Assembly (NCBI RefSeq): GCF_902706295.1
Contig: NZ_CACSJJ010000023.1
Location: 20,726 to 84,725 of the forward strand
Direction: 5' to 3'
Length of the DNA: 64,000 nucleotides
Source of the DNA: Arthrobacter sp. 18067
GTDB taxonomy: Bacteria; Actinomycetota; Actinomycetes; Actinomycetales; Micrococcaceae
The notes under the pieces are model-generated. The model saw only the letters and a list, made by a program, of their open reading frames with translations. It searched no databases and was not told the DNA's origin. Positions within the stretch are counted from its first letter, which is position 1; every line of letters begins with the position of its first letter. This document shows positions 7,784 to 16,051 of this stretch, piece after piece. The position numbers and the translations under genes were made by a program.

Positions 7784-8422
7784 TCAGATCGTGACGGCCC
7801 CGGAGGCGGTTTCGAAGGTGACAGCCAGGATGCCGGGAGTGCCATGCGGGGCCATCCACTGGACCGCTACGTCCTCAAGCGGCTTTTCCACCGGTTCGCC
7901 CAACCACTCGGTAACGCGTTCGGCCGAGCCCGCAATAGTGAGGCTGGACATCTTGACGTCGCTCTCGTAGATCCTGGACGGGTGCAGGGCGGGGTCGCCC
8001 TCCCACTTGAGCAGGTACGGCACCTGGGGATCGGCGATCAAGCCGAGGATTCCGATTTGCTGCCACACCAGTTCGCGGCCGTCCGGGAACTTGCGGTTGC
8101 CCGGAACAGCGGAGCGGCCAAGGCGGTCTTCGAACGGGGCGAGGTCGTCAACAGCGACGCACCAGCCCATCCAACCTCCTCCGGCAGCTGAGCGTGCACG
8201 GACGGCTTGGCCAAAGGGTGCTTTGTCTGAAGCAGGGTGGTCCAGGACCTCCACCACTTCAAGGTACTTGTTATCCGCAAGGGGAATGATCATGTTCCGG
8301 GTACCGAAGCGCGGGTGCACTCCGCCCCGGACAGCGTCCACTCCCAGTGCCGCGGAAATTCGTTCGGTAGTGGCCAAAAGGCCATCTCGTTCACAGGCGT
8401 AAGAGACGTGATCCATGCGCAT
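7784..8422 (-). CDS. VOC/glyoxalase-like domain protein
   Basis: A protein of about 212 residues with the vicinal oxygen chelate fold: MDHVSYACERDGL opens the first beta-alpha-beta module, followed by NKYLEVVEVLDHP and WMGWCVAVDDLAPFEDRLG. It resembles the Glyoxalase_3 (ring-cleaving-like) group of unknown reaction. The start is placed at MRMDHV (8422); sequence upstream in frame has no family character. It faces metY across a roughly 230-bp divergent region. No substrate can be assigned. Confidence 0.7.
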   Translation of the reverse strand: MRMDHVSYACERDGLLATTERISAALGVDAVRGGVHPRFGTRNMIIPLADNKYLEVVEVLDHPASDKAPFGQAVRARSAAGGGWMGWCVAVDDLAPFEDRLGRSAVPGNRKFPDGRELVWQQIGILGLIADPQVPYLLKWEGDPALHPSRIYESDVKMSSLTIAGSAERVTEWLGEPVEKPLEDVAVQWMAPHGTPGILAVTFETASGAVTI

Positions 8423-8497
8423 GGCTTCATCTTGGCACTTTGTGATCGGGGTCTCAGCTAAGTCAAGCCTAACTAAGGTGGGATGTGTATAAACTGC

Positions 8498-8547
8498 GCC
8501 GGTGGGCGTCATGGAGGGACGCGAAAAGACCGAAAGATTCCACCGGC
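8498..8547. promoter_or_regulatory. Inverted repeat in the VOC/metY divergent region
   Basis: GCCGGTGG at 8498-8505 and CCACCGGC at 8540-8547 form perfect 8-bp arms with a 34-bp spacer, just upstream of the metY promoter element. This could be a looped operator or an RNA stem on the minus-strand transcript. Confidence 0.3.
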
Positions 8548-8586
8548 GTCACAAAGCTGTCTTAGCCTCCGGACACTTCCTAGACT
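8548..8586 (+). promoter_or_regulatory. metY promoter region
   Basis: GTCACA at 8548 with a partial copy GTCTTA 11 bp later precedes CACTTCCTAGACT, whose TAGACT (8581-8586) is a good -10 candidate. The same 13-base -10 block (CAYTTCCTAGACT) and the GTCACA repeats recur ahead of metX. Confidence 0.45.
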
Positions 8587-8648
8587 GGCCCCAGCTCACA
8601 CCGCACCATATTCCCGCCGAACCCATGCGTCACGAACAGGAGAACTCC

Positions 8649-9965
8649 ATGTCCCAAGGATGGTCTTTCGAAACCCGCCAGATCCACGCAGGCCAGGAGC
8701 CCGACGCTGCCACAGGTGCGAGGTCGCTGCCGATCTACCAGACCACGTCCTTCGTGTTCCCCAGTGCCGAAAGTGCGGCCAATCGCTTTGCCTTGGCCGA
8801 ACTCGCACCCATCTATACCCGGATCGGCAATCCGACACAGGACGCCGTGGAGCAGCGTGTCGCGAGCCTTGAGGGCGGACTGGGCGCACTCTTGCTTAGC
8901 TCCGGCCAGGCCGCCGAGACATTCGCCATCCTGAATATCGCCGAGGCGGGGGACCACATCGTAGCGAGCCCCAGCCTGTACGGCGGTACGTACAACCTGC
9001 TGGCGCACACGCTGAAGAAGTTCGGAATCTCGGTCACGTTCGTGGAAGATCCGGACAACCTGGACCAATGGCGTGATGCTGTCCAGCCGAACACCAAGCT
9101 GTTCTTCGGCGAGGTTGTTTCCAACCCCCGCCAGGATGTGCTGGATATCGAGGGTATCGCCCACACGGCACATGAGGCCGGTGTGCCCCTGATCGTCGAC
9201 AACACCCTGTCCACGCCGTACCTCATCCGGCCCATTGAGTGGGGCGCGGACATCGTGGTCCATTCCGCAACCAAGTACCTGGGCGGTCACGGCTCCGCAA
9301 TCGCCGGAGTGATCGTGGACTCCGGCAACTTCGACTTCGGCAAGGATCCGGAGCGCTTCCCTGGCTTCAACACGCCGGACCCCAGCTACAACGGTCTGGT
9401 CTACGCCCGGGACCTGGGCAAGGACGGCGCGCTGGGCGCCAACCTTTCCTACATCCTGAAGGCCCGCGTCCAGTTGCTGCGCGACCTCGGCTCGGCCGTC
9501 TCCCCGTTCAATGCCTTCCTCATTGCCCAGGGCTTGGAGACGTTGAGCCTGCGCGTGGAACGCCACGTAGCGAACGCCGCCAAGATTGCCGAGTGGCTTG
9601 AAAGCCACGACGACGTCGAATCGGTGGCCTATGCGGGCCTGCCGTCCAGCCCGTGGTACGACCGCGGCCGAAAGTATGGCCCCAAGGGCACTGGCGCAAT
9701 TGTTGCCTTCAACATCAAGGGCGGCGTGGAAGCCGGCAAGCGCTTCGTGGACGGACTGGAGCTGCACTCCCACGTCGCCAACATCGGCGACGTCCGCTCC
9801 TTGGTCATCCACCCGGCGTCCACCACGCACAGCCAGCTGACGGAGGAACAGCAGCTTGTTGCAGGCGTCAACCCCGGCCTGGTGCGGTTGTCCGTAGGCA
9901 TCGAGCACGTGGATGACATCATCGCCGACCTCGAAGCCGGATTCAGGGCCGCCAAGGGCGCCTGA
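8649..9965 (+). CDS. metY: O-acetylhomoserine (O-acetylserine) sulfhydrylase
   Basis: A PLP enzyme of 438 residues joining O-acetylhomoserine and sulfide to homocysteine in methionine synthesis. WSFETRQIHAGQEPD opens the protein. LLLSSGQAAETFAILNIAEA, the DNTLSTPYLIRP aspartate region and HSATKYLGGHGSAIAG with the PLP-binding Lys near residue 209 follow. The C-terminal VIHPASTTHSQLTEEQQ is typical of MetY. The ATG at 8649 follows CAGGAGAA; about 49 in-frame codons upstream look non-coding. The next gene in the same direction is metX, which makes its substrate, but each has its own promoter and a terminator lies between them. Confidence 0.93.
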   Translation: MSQGWSFETRQIHAGQEPDAATGARSLPIYQTTSFVFPSAESAANRFALAELAPIYTRIGNPTQDAVEQRVASLEGGLGALLLSSGQAAETFAILNIAEAGDHIVASPSLYGGTYNLLAHTLKKFGISVTFVEDPDNLDQWRDAVQPNTKLFFGEVVSNPRQDVLDIEGIAHTAHEAGVPLIVDNTLSTPYLIRPIEWGADIVVHSATKYLGGHGSAIAGVIVDSGNFDFGKDPERFPGFNTPDPSYNGLVYARDLGKDGALGANLSYILKARVQLLRDLGSAVSPFNAFLIAQGLETLSLRVERHVANAAKIAEWLESHDDVESVAYAGLPSSPWYDRGRKYGPKGTGAIVAFNIKGGVEAGKRFVDGLELHSHVANIGDVRSLVIHPASTTHSQLTEEQQLVAGVNPGLVRLSVGIEHVDDIIADLEAGFRAAKGA

Positions 9966-9989
9966 CGCCGGGGCTCATCACCTCCGCCG

Positions 9990-10032
9990 GGAGTGCCGCC
10001 CGCGTCGACGATTATTCGCCGGGCGGCACTCC
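9990..10032 (+). terminator. metY terminator hairpin
   Basis: GGAGTGCCGCCCG at 9990-10002 and CGGGCGGCACTCC at 10020-10032 form a perfect 13-bp stem with a 17-nt loop, 25 bp after the metY stop. It is followed by TGGATGCTTCTT, a weak T-rich tail. Confidence 0.65.
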
Positions 10033-10067
10033 TGGATGCTTCTTCGTGAATGAAGCTAGCCCAAACC

Positions 10068-10118
10068 GTCACACTGTTGTCACATTCTTCGCCAGAACCG
10101 CCCTGCATTTCCTAGACT
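10068..10118 (+). promoter_or_regulatory. metX promoter region with GTCACA repeat
   Basis: Two GTCACA copies start at 10068 and 10079 (11-bp spacing). CATTTCCTAGACT follows, with -10 candidate TAGACT at 10113-10118. A start about 7 bp later would fall just before the riboswitch. The pattern matches the metY promoter. Confidence 0.45.
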
Positions 10119-10128
10119 CTTCGTATTA

Positions 10129-10245
10129 GGTCATGAGTGCCAGCACACAGCCCCGGCTTGCTGGCCGGCAACCCTCCTCCGCGGTGGGGTGCCCCGGGTG
10201 AAGACCTGGCCTGTTCGCACGCAAGGCGACGGGCAAGCGCGAGGA
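10129..10245 (+). ncRNA. SAM riboswitch, SAM-IV (SAM-I/IV clan) type
   Basis: The leader begins GGTCATGAGTGCCAGC and continues with CCCCGGCTTGCTGGCCGGCA, ACCCTCC, CGCGGTGGGGTGCCCCGGGTG and GAAGACC, which closes the first helix with GGTC. The final part has the GGCAAGCGCG segment. This succession matches the actinobacterial SAM-IV riboswitch, which senses S-adenosylmethionine and represses methionine genes. It ends about 15 nt before the metX start, suggesting control of translation initiation. A covariance-model search would settle the class. Confidence 0.85.
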
Positions 10246-10259
10246 TAGGTGTCAAAGGA

Positions 10260-11381
10260 ATGACCATTACTGCTACAGCCCTTCCAAAATCCGGAGAAGA
10301 AGACGGAACCGTCAAGTACGCCGGGATCGGGCCGCTGGAGCTTGAAGCCGGCGGGTTCCTTCCGGACGTTGTCCTGGCGTATGAAACGTGGGGCCGGCTG
10401 AACGCGGACGCGTCCAACGCTGTGCTCATCCAGCATGCGCTCACGGGCAGCACGCACGTCGCGCGTGGAGCCACTGACGAAGAAGGCTGGTGGGAGCAGT
10501 TGGTTGGGCCGGGTGCCACCATCGACACCAACAAGTTCTTCGTCATCTCCATCAACATCGTGGGTGGGTGTTACGGCAGCACCGGCCCATCGTCAGAAGC
10601 ACCGGACGGCCAGCCCTGGGGCTCACGTTTTCCCTTGATCACCCTGCGCGACAGTACGGAGACCGAGGCCCGACTGGCTGATGCCTTGGGTATCGATGCC
10701 TGGCACGCCGTCCTGGGCGGTTCGATGGGCGGCGCCCGGGCTCTTGAGTGGGCAGTGACGTTCCCGGACAGGGTCAAACGCTGCGCCGTCATCTCGGTGG
10801 GCGCCCACAGCACGGCGGAGCAGATTGCATTCGCACAAGCCCAGACTCTGGCTATCAGGCAGGACCCGAACTTCAACAACGGCGACTACTACGGTGGCAC
10901 TGCCCCCGAGCACGGATTGGCGCTGGCCCGGCGCATCGCCCACATCACCTACCGCTCAGCGTTGGAGCTGGATTTCCGCTTTGGCCGCGAAGCCCAGCAC
11001 CAGGAGACACCGCTTGCTGCTGCGGTGTTGGGGGAGCGTGGCCGCTATCAGGTGGAAAGCTATTTGGACCACCAAGGGACAAAGCTGGTCCGCCGTTTTG
11101 ATGCCAACAGCTACATCGCCATCACCGAGGCATTGATGTCCCACGACGTCACGCGGGGCCGCGGCTCGCTGCAGGCGGCACTGTCCCGGACCACGGCAGA
11201 GTTCTTCGTCGCAGCGGTGGACACGGACAGGCTCTACTTCCCGGCGCAATCGCGTGAATTGGCTGCTGCGCTCCCGGGCGACGTGCCGGTTCACGTCATT
11301 GAGGCGCCCATTGGCCACGACGGGTTCCTCACCGAAATTGGCCAGCTTTCAACACAGCTCCGCGAGTCGTTCTTCGCCTAA
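10260..11381 (+). CDS. metX: Homoserine O-acetyltransferase
   Basis: An alpha/beta-hydrolase-fold enzyme of 373 residues that acetylates homoserine, the first committed step of methionine synthesis by direct sulfhydrylation. LAYETWGRLNADASNAVLI and HALTGSTHVA are followed by the nucleophile elbow LGGSMGGARALEW (Ser near residue 154) and the His region IEAPIGHDGFLTE. The ATG at 10260 directly follows the riboswitch; an upstream in-frame start at 10137 would lie inside the riboswitch and is rejected. It pairs functionally with metY. Expression is expected to fall when S-adenosylmethionine is high. Confidence 0.93.
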   Translation: MTITATALPKSGEEDGTVKYAGIGPLELEAGGFLPDVVLAYETWGRLNADASNAVLIQHALTGSTHVARGATDEEGWWEQLVGPGATIDTNKFFVISINIVGGCYGSTGPSSEAPDGQPWGSRFPLITLRDSTETEARLADALGIDAWHAVLGGSMGGARALEWAVTFPDRVKRCAVISVGAHSTAEQIAFAQAQTLAIRQDPNFNNGDYYGGTAPEHGLALARRIAHITYRSALELDFRFGREAQHQETPLAAAVLGERGRYQVESYLDHQGTKLVRRFDANSYIAITEALMSHDVTRGRGSLQAALSRTTAEFFVAAVDTDRLYFPAQSRELAAALPGDVPVHVIEAPIGHDGFLTEIGQLSTQLRESFFA

Positions 11382-11402
11382 GTATCCGGACGGATCTAAT
11401 GG

Positions 11403-11837
11403 CTAGCCGTTCATGATGTCGGCGCGCTGCTTCATGTAGTCCTCCATGGCGATCTCGCCGTTGCTGAACTTAGCGTCCAGTTCTGCCAGCTTCCGTGCCC
11501 GGTAGCCCTGCGGCTCAGAGCCGCTGGATGCCGGGAACGGCGCGGGGGATGAAGGGCTCGACGGCGGCCCGGCATGCGGTGCGTCATCTGCGGGGCGGAT
11601 GACGGTCGGCTCGGACGGGTACCCAGGGTAGTTCTGCGGCGGGTAGTTCTGCTCCGGATAGCCCTGCTGCGGATAACTCTGCGGGGGATAGCCCGGGCCG
11701 GGCAGGTTCTGCTGGGGGTAGCCGGGGCCGCGGAAGTCGCCATGCTGGATCCGACGCGCCCGGGAGCGGTTATACATGCGGATCCCGAGTGGAATCAGCC
11801 ACGAGCAGACGATGATCCAGAAGATCAGATTGTTCAC
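11403..11837 (-). CDS. Small membrane protein with proline/GYP-rich linker and SHOCT-like C-terminus
   Basis: A 144-residue protein: one N-terminal membrane helix (residues 3-20), a basic stretch YNRSRARRIQHG, then a linker rich in GYP/QNYP repeats (about residues 38-75). A short helical C-terminus follows (RARKLAELDAKFSNGEIAME, then DYMKQRADIM), which resembles the SHOCT module: a short helix pair often seen at the ends of membrane or oligomerising proteins. Function is unknown. It converges on metX with 21 bp between stops. Confidence 0.65.
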   Translation of the reverse strand: MNNLIFWIIVCSWLIPLGIRMYNRSRARRIQHGDFRGPGYPQQNLPGPGYPPQSYPQQGYPEQNYPPQNYPGYPSEPTVIRPADDAPHAGPPSSPSSPAPFPASSGSEPQGYRARKLAELDAKFSNGEIAMEDYMKQRADIMNG

Positions 11838-11898
11838 AGTGCAGGCCTCCTAGGTCTTCTCCCAGCTTAGCCCTGCTGCTGAGATCGGCTCGGCGACG

Positions 11899-13059
11899 TC
11901 ACACCAGCTTGGTCTCCATTCCCAGGAACCGGCCATAGCGCTCCGCCTCGGCCTCCAATGCGGCCTGCTGCTCAGCCGTTGCCGGCCGGTTCATGCGGAC
12001 GTCCAACTCACAAGCCCCGCCGGAGAAGCCGTGGCGCCACCATCCGGCCAATCTGCCGTCCAGCAGGACCACGTGCATGGGTCCGTTGTCCTCGGGGAAA
12101 TATGGAGCTGTCCCGCCCAGGTAGTGCCGGGACTGTGAGTAGCCCATGACGTATTCGTCGTAGCACTGGATGAGGTCAACGCGGGGGAGCCCGGAATCAT
12201 CAGCCGGCGAGTGAGCATCAGTTCTGGTGAACTCGTCGACTTCGTCTGAGGCCAGGTAAAACGGGAGACCGTCAAAGGATACAGATGCGACGCTGCCGGG
12301 TGATAGGTCCTCAGCCACTTGGAGGCCCAGCTTCACGTCCTTCATGGTCAGCCCGGACCACACGGCGCAGTCTTTGACGGTGGCGGGTCCACGGCTGCCG
12401 AAGTACCGCAAGACCAACTGGCCCAAGGCCTTTTCGCGTAGCTCCCCGGTCAGTGGCGAACCAACGAAACCCGGCACGCGTTCCTGGAACAGGGCGTACG
12501 TCTGTTTCAGTGCGCCACCGGCGGAGCGGACGGGGGCGCCGCTCACCAGGATGCAGCTGATTTCCGCGTGCATCAGATGGTAAATAAACCCAAGTCCTTT
12601 GCTCGGGAAGCCGGCTTGTCCCAGCACTTCAGCCAACTCTTCGCGGGTCTTATGGGCGCCCTCTGCCACGGCCTCGCCGAGGATCCGGCCACTCAGTACG
12701 GCTGATTCCTCATCCACACCCGTCTGGCGGTACATGCCTTTGTTTCCCTGATGAAGCCGGTCCGCCGAGAGCCCCATCAGCCAGCCCAGATCGTCCCGGT
12801 GCACGAAATGCCAGGTGGGCCGGAGAATATGGGTCCGCAGGATCGTTCCGTCTGCTACCGCCTTTTCCACCTCGGTGGAGGTGCTGCCGGACGTCCTTTG
12901 TGCAAGCGTCCATCGCGCGTAGGGGAACTCCTGTGATTGGACGGCCAAGAGGTTGCGGACCACGTCGCCGGCATTCCGGGCAAGCGGAGCCCGTAACTGT
13001 TGCCTCCTTAGGCGCAGCCGCCGGACATTCTCTGCAGAATCGGAAACACCTCCCGCCAT
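11899..13059 (-). CDS. Winged-helix DNA glycosylase-like protein (AlkZ/YcaQ family, HTH_42)
   Basis: A 386-residue protein of the HTH_42 winged-helix family. RRQQLRAPLARNAGDVVRNL is followed by LLAVQSQEFPYARWTLAQRT, which contains the QxQ motif (Q-S-Q) used for catalysis in AlkZ/YcaQ glycosylases. ILRPTWHFVHRDDLGWL and GSRGPATVKDCAVWSGL are further family blocks. Characterised members remove bulky alkylated bases and unhook crosslinks, for example in azinomycin-producing Streptomyces. The start at 13059 (MAGGVSDSAEN) avoids overlap with the upstream GDSL gene. Glycosylase activity is inferred from the motif. Confidence 0.7.
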   Translation of the reverse strand: MAGGVSDSAENVRRLRLRRQQLRAPLARNAGDVVRNLLAVQSQEFPYARWTLAQRTSGSTSTEVEKAVADGTILRTHILRPTWHFVHRDDLGWLMGLSADRLHQGNKGMYRQTGVDEESAVLSGRILGEAVAEGAHKTREELAEVLGQAGFPSKGLGFIYHLMHAEISCILVSGAPVRSAGGALKQTYALFQERVPGFVGSPLTGELREKALGQLVLRYFGSRGPATVKDCAVWSGLTMKDVKLGLQVAEDLSPGSVASVSFDGLPFYLASDEVDEFTRTDAHSPADDSGLPRVDLIQCYDEYVMGYSQSRHYLGGTAPYFPEDNGPMHVVLLDGRLAGWWRHGFSGGACELDVRMNRPATAEQQAALEAEAERYGRFLGMETKLV

Positions 13060-13069
13060 GGATGTCACC

Positions 13070-13912
13070 TTAGCGGCGTGGCAGCAAGGTGCCGCTGGGG
13101 CCGAAGACGGGTCCCGGCGTCGGACGCTTTGGACTGATGCCGTCGCCTGAGGATTGGTGTCGCAGCCTCCGGATGACCCAGGGGACAAAGTACTCGCGCG
13201 CCCAGACGAGGTCTGACGAGCGGGCCTCGCGCCACGTGCGCGGCGGCAATGGCTTGGGCATCAGGGGTTCGAGTGTGTGTTCAACGTTGAGAGCCTCCAG
13301 GACCATCGTGGCGATGGTGTGGTGGCCCAGTGGCGAGAAGTGCAGGCGATCTACATCCCACATTTGCAGGTCAGCCAGCTGCCGCAGGGACCACATGTCC
13401 GCAATGACGGCGTCGTGCCGCGCTGCTACGGTGCGGAGGTTCTCGTTGTAGATGGCCACCTTGCCACGGATACGCCCCAGGACCGAGGCGGCAGTATCCG
13501 GACCGTTGAACAACACCACTGTGGCACCGCCGGAGCTCAGCTGGCCAACCGCGACGTCGAGTTTTTCGGCCAGCAGATCGGGGTCGCCGCCAGGCCGGAT
13601 GAGATCGTTGCCGCCGGCTGAGATGGACACCAGGTCCGGCTGCAGTTCAAGGCAGGGTCCTATCTGTTCGTCCACGATCTGCTGCAGCAGCCGGCCCCTG
13701 ATGGCGAGGTTGGCATACGCGAAATCCTCGTGCCCCCGACCAAGCTCCTCAGCGACGCGATCGGCCCAACCGCGGTAGCCGCCGGGGTTCGCGGGCTCGG
13801 GGTCGCCGATTCCTTCAGTGAACGAATCACCCAAGGCCACATAGCGGCTCCACGGGTGTTTTTGAACAGGCTCGCCGGGTTTCAACAAATGATTGTTCTC
13901 ACTCACGCTCAT
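13070..13912 (-). CDS. SGNH/GDSL-family hydrolase
   Basis: A 280-residue esterase-like protein. Block I YVALGDSFTEGIGDPEP contains the nucleophile Ser. Block III is ISAGGNDLIRPGGD. The catalytic Asp/His pair lies in DVDRLHFSPLGHH. There is no clear signal peptide from the ATG at 13912 (MSVSENNHLL, behind CAGGAT), so a cytosolic location is likely. It probably forms a unit with the AlkZ-like gene 10 bp downstream. The C-terminal 50 residues are basic and extend past the catalytic domain. The substrate (lipid, acetylated sugar or other ester) is not known. Confidence 0.8.
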   Translation of the reverse strand: MSVSENNHLLKPGEPVQKHPWSRYVALGDSFTEGIGDPEPANPGGYRGWADRVAEELGRGHEDFAYANLAIRGRLLQQIVDEQIGPCLELQPDLVSISAGGNDLIRPGGDPDLLAEKLDVAVGQLSSGGATVVLFNGPDTAASVLGRIRGKVAIYNENLRTVAARHDAVIADMWSLRQLADLQMWDVDRLHFSPLGHHTIATMVLEALNVEHTLEPLMPKPLPPRTWREARSSDLVWAREYFVPWVIRRLRHQSSGDGISPKRPTPGPVFGPSGTLLPRR

Positions 13913-13982
13913 ATCCTGCCTCGTCACTGCGAACCTACGCCACCGTAAGTTGTTACTTCCGGGTAACTGTAAGAATGGAACC

Positions 13983-14633
13983 ATGACTGAAGCCCCCGCA
14001 TTCCCCGCGCCCGTTGTCCTGTGGTCCCACGACGAAGCCGAGCGTGCCGGCAAGCCGCTCCTGGTCCTGCTGCACGGCTACGGCTCCAATGAAGAGGACT
14101 TGTTCAGCCTGGCCGGGCTGTTGCCAGACGGTTTCGTGGTGGCGGCACTCCGGGCGCCGATGCCCATGGGGCCGGGCTTCACCTGGTTCCCGCTCACTGC
14201 CTCCATCGATTACTCGCTGGACGCCGTGAAGCTTGCCGCGGAATACGCACTGGAGTGGCTGGATACGGTCAAAGCGAACCACTCCTCCGTGACGTTGCTT
14301 GGCTTCTCCATGGGCATGGCCATGGCTACCACCATGCTCCGTTACCGTCCCGCGGACTTTGCCGCCGTCGTCGGACTTTCAGGTTTTGCGATCGACGCCG
14401 GTGCTGACGCCGCCTTCCGGGATCACGAACTGGATGGCTCGATGCCCATGTTCTGGGGCCGGGACCAGCAGGATCCCGTCATCACCCAGGACAAGATCGA
14501 ATACACGATGGGCTGGGTACGCAAGCACGTGGACCTCACCAAAGTGCTTTACACAGGGATGTGGCATGGCATCAACCAGCAGGAGATCGGACACGTGGGC
14601 GAATTCCTCACCCACAAAGTCCTCGCTGACTGA
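13983..14633 (+). CDS. Alpha/beta hydrolase (phospholipase/carboxylesterase type)
   Basis: A 216-residue serine hydrolase: LLVLLHGYGSNEEDLFSLAG gives the oxyanion-hole HGYG motif, VTLLGFSMGMAMATTMLRY the nucleophile elbow GFSMG (Ser near residue 106), and the C-terminal GMWHGINQQEI the catalytic His. This is the small carboxylesterase/YpfH-like family. The ATG at 13983 is preceded by AATGGAA; earlier in-frame codons lie in the shared promoter region with the divergent GDSL gene. Two esterases side by side may share a role in lipid or ester turnover, but this is only inference. Confidence 0.8.
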   Translation: MTEAPAFPAPVVLWSHDEAERAGKPLLVLLHGYGSNEEDLFSLAGLLPDGFVVAALRAPMPMGPGFTWFPLTASIDYSLDAVKLAAEYALEWLDTVKANHSSVTLLGFSMGMAMATTMLRYRPADFAAVVGLSGFAIDAGADAAFRDHELDGSMPMFWGRDQQDPVITQDKIEYTMGWVRKHVDLTKVLYTGMWHGINQQEIGHVGEFLTHKVLAD

Positions 14634-14641
14634 GAGCGTCG

Positions 14642-14869
14642 CTAGGCGGCGGCGATCCTGACTGTCTGGCCGTTGACGGTCACGGTATCGCCGACGTGGA
14701 GCTGGCGGCCGCGGCGGTCATCGATCTCCCCGTTGACCTTGACCAGGCCGTTCTTGATGAGCTCCGTGGCCTCAACACCGTCCTCCACGAGGTTGGCAAG
14801 CTTCAGCAGCTGGCCAAGACGGATCATTTCGTCGCGGATGGGGATCTCTTCGATTTCGGGGTTGCTCAT
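14642..14869 (-). CDS. S4-domain RNA-binding protein
   Basis: A 75-residue protein made almost entirely of an S4 domain: RLGQLLKLANLVEDGVEATE, then LIKNGLVKVNGE and RRGRQLHVGDTVTVNG. The small stand-alone S4 proteins (YaaA/RqcP-like) bind structured RNA, often on the ribosome. It converges on the esterase gene (8 bp between stops) and is divergent from the DMT gene 23 bp away. Confidence 0.85.
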   Translation of the reverse strand: MSNPEIEEIPIRDEMIRLGQLLKLANLVEDGVEATELIKNGLVKVNGEIDDRRGRQLHVGDTVTVNGQTVRIAAA

Positions 14870-14892
14870 ACAGCAATGATGCCTGAAGTAGT

Positions 14893-15897
14893 GTGGGGAC
14901 AGTGCCGCAGCCTTCTCCCCGTCCCACCCTTCCGCTTGCCGTTGGCCTCCCTGTTGCAGTAGCCACAGGCCTGGTCATCCCGCTTCAGGGGAGGATCAAC
15001 GGGGCCCTCGGCGCCACCCTCGACGACGGCATCGCCGCAGCCGTGGTGAGCTTCACCACAGGCCTCCTGCTGATCACCGCGATTTCGCTTGTGACGCCCA
15101 AGGGCAGGGCGGGCCTCCAGCGCATTATCCCGGCAGTCCGGAACCGCAGCTTCCCCCGCTTCTACGTCATGGCCGGTGCCATCGGTGCGTTGTTCGTGTT
15201 CGCCCAGTCGTTCACCGTCGCCCTGCTGGGTGTCGCGCTGTTCACTGTGGCCGCCGTCACGGGCCAGACGTTGAGCGGACTGCTCGTGGACCGGATGGGC
15301 ATAGGGCCGGGAGGGAAACGTGCCATCACGGGAGTACGGGTCCTGGGCAGTGTCCTGACTGTGGCCGCCGTCGCCTGGGCAGTTTCGCCCCGGTTCGGCG
15401 GCGACGCCGATATCGCCTCCCTCGTGTTGCCCGTCCTGCTGCCACTTGCGGCCGGATTTTTCATGAGCTTCCAACAAGCCATGAATGGAACGGCCACCGT
15501 TCACTACGGGACGCCGATTGCAGCCACTCTGGTCAACTTCATTGCCGGGTCAGCCATCCTCTGGATCGCATGGCTCATTAAGCTTGCCGTCGCCGGCCCG
15601 GGCAATCCGCTTCCCTCCGAGTGGTGGTACTACCTTGGCGGGCCAATGGGCTGCCTCTTCATCGGGCTGGCGGCCCTCCTGGTCCGCAGCCTCGGCGTGC
15701 TGATCACCGGCTTGGGCATGATTGCCGGGCAACTGGTGGGATCGTTGCTGCTCGACGTCGTGATCCCCAGTCCCGGCGCGGTGGTCGCCTTGCCCACGGT
15801 GCTGGGTACGGTCCTGACGCTCGCCGCCATCATCGTGGCCACCTTGCCGTGGCCCAAAGGCGCTTTTGCACGAAGAGGCCCTGCCAAAGGCCGGTAG
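14893..15897 (+). CDS. DMT-superfamily transporter (DUF606/YdcZ type), duplicated halves
   Basis: A 334-residue polytopic protein with about ten membrane helices. Each half begins with a related helix: VATGLVIPLQGRINGALGAT near residue 20 and FMSFQQAMNGTATVHYGTPI near residue 195. This NG-A/T pairing marks the DUF606 (YdcZ) family, where two copies usually pair; here they are fused. The substrate is unknown. The GTG at 14893 has no clear ribosome site and a later GTG at 14902 is possible, so the N-terminus is uncertain by a few residues. Confidence 0.75.
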   Translation: MGTVPQPSPRPTLPLAVGLPVAVATGLVIPLQGRINGALGATLDDGIAAAVVSFTTGLLLITAISLVTPKGRAGLQRIIPAVRNRSFPRFYVMAGAIGALFVFAQSFTVALLGVALFTVAAVTGQTLSGLLVDRMGIGPGGKRAITGVRVLGSVLTVAAVAWAVSPRFGGDADIASLVLPVLLPLAAGFFMSFQQAMNGTATVHYGTPIAATLVNFIAGSAILWIAWLIKLAVAGPGNPLPSEWWYYLGGPMGCLFIGLAALLVRSLGVLITGLGMIAGQLVGSLLLDVVIPSPGAVVALPTVLGTVLTLAAIIVATLPWPKGAFARRGPAKGR

Positions 15898-16051
15898 GCT
15901 AGGAGACGCAGTGCCCTCAAGTGCTTTTTCCAGTAGGGTCAAGTACTTTGCAGTAAATTTCCCCCAGCACCCCGCCGGACAACCTCGTCCGGAACCGGGG
16001 CTAACCACCGCGGACCGCACCCAGCGGCCCTGTAGAACAAATGGAGTACCC

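Noticed and set aside
8455..8476. Possible iron box (TTAGTTAGGCTTGACTTAG on the minus strand) upstream of the VOC gene
   Set aside because: Only about 12 of 19 positions match the DtxR/IdeR consensus when aligned on TTAGGCT; below what I would call a site.
10137..10259. N-terminal extension of MetX from an ATG at 10137
   Set aside because: The 41 extra codons lie inside the riboswitch and have no family similarity; the start at 10260 fits better.
16023..16051. T-box leader upstream of glyS
   Set aside because: No T-box sequence (TGGNACCGCG-type) or stem I pattern was seen in the 154-bp spacer.
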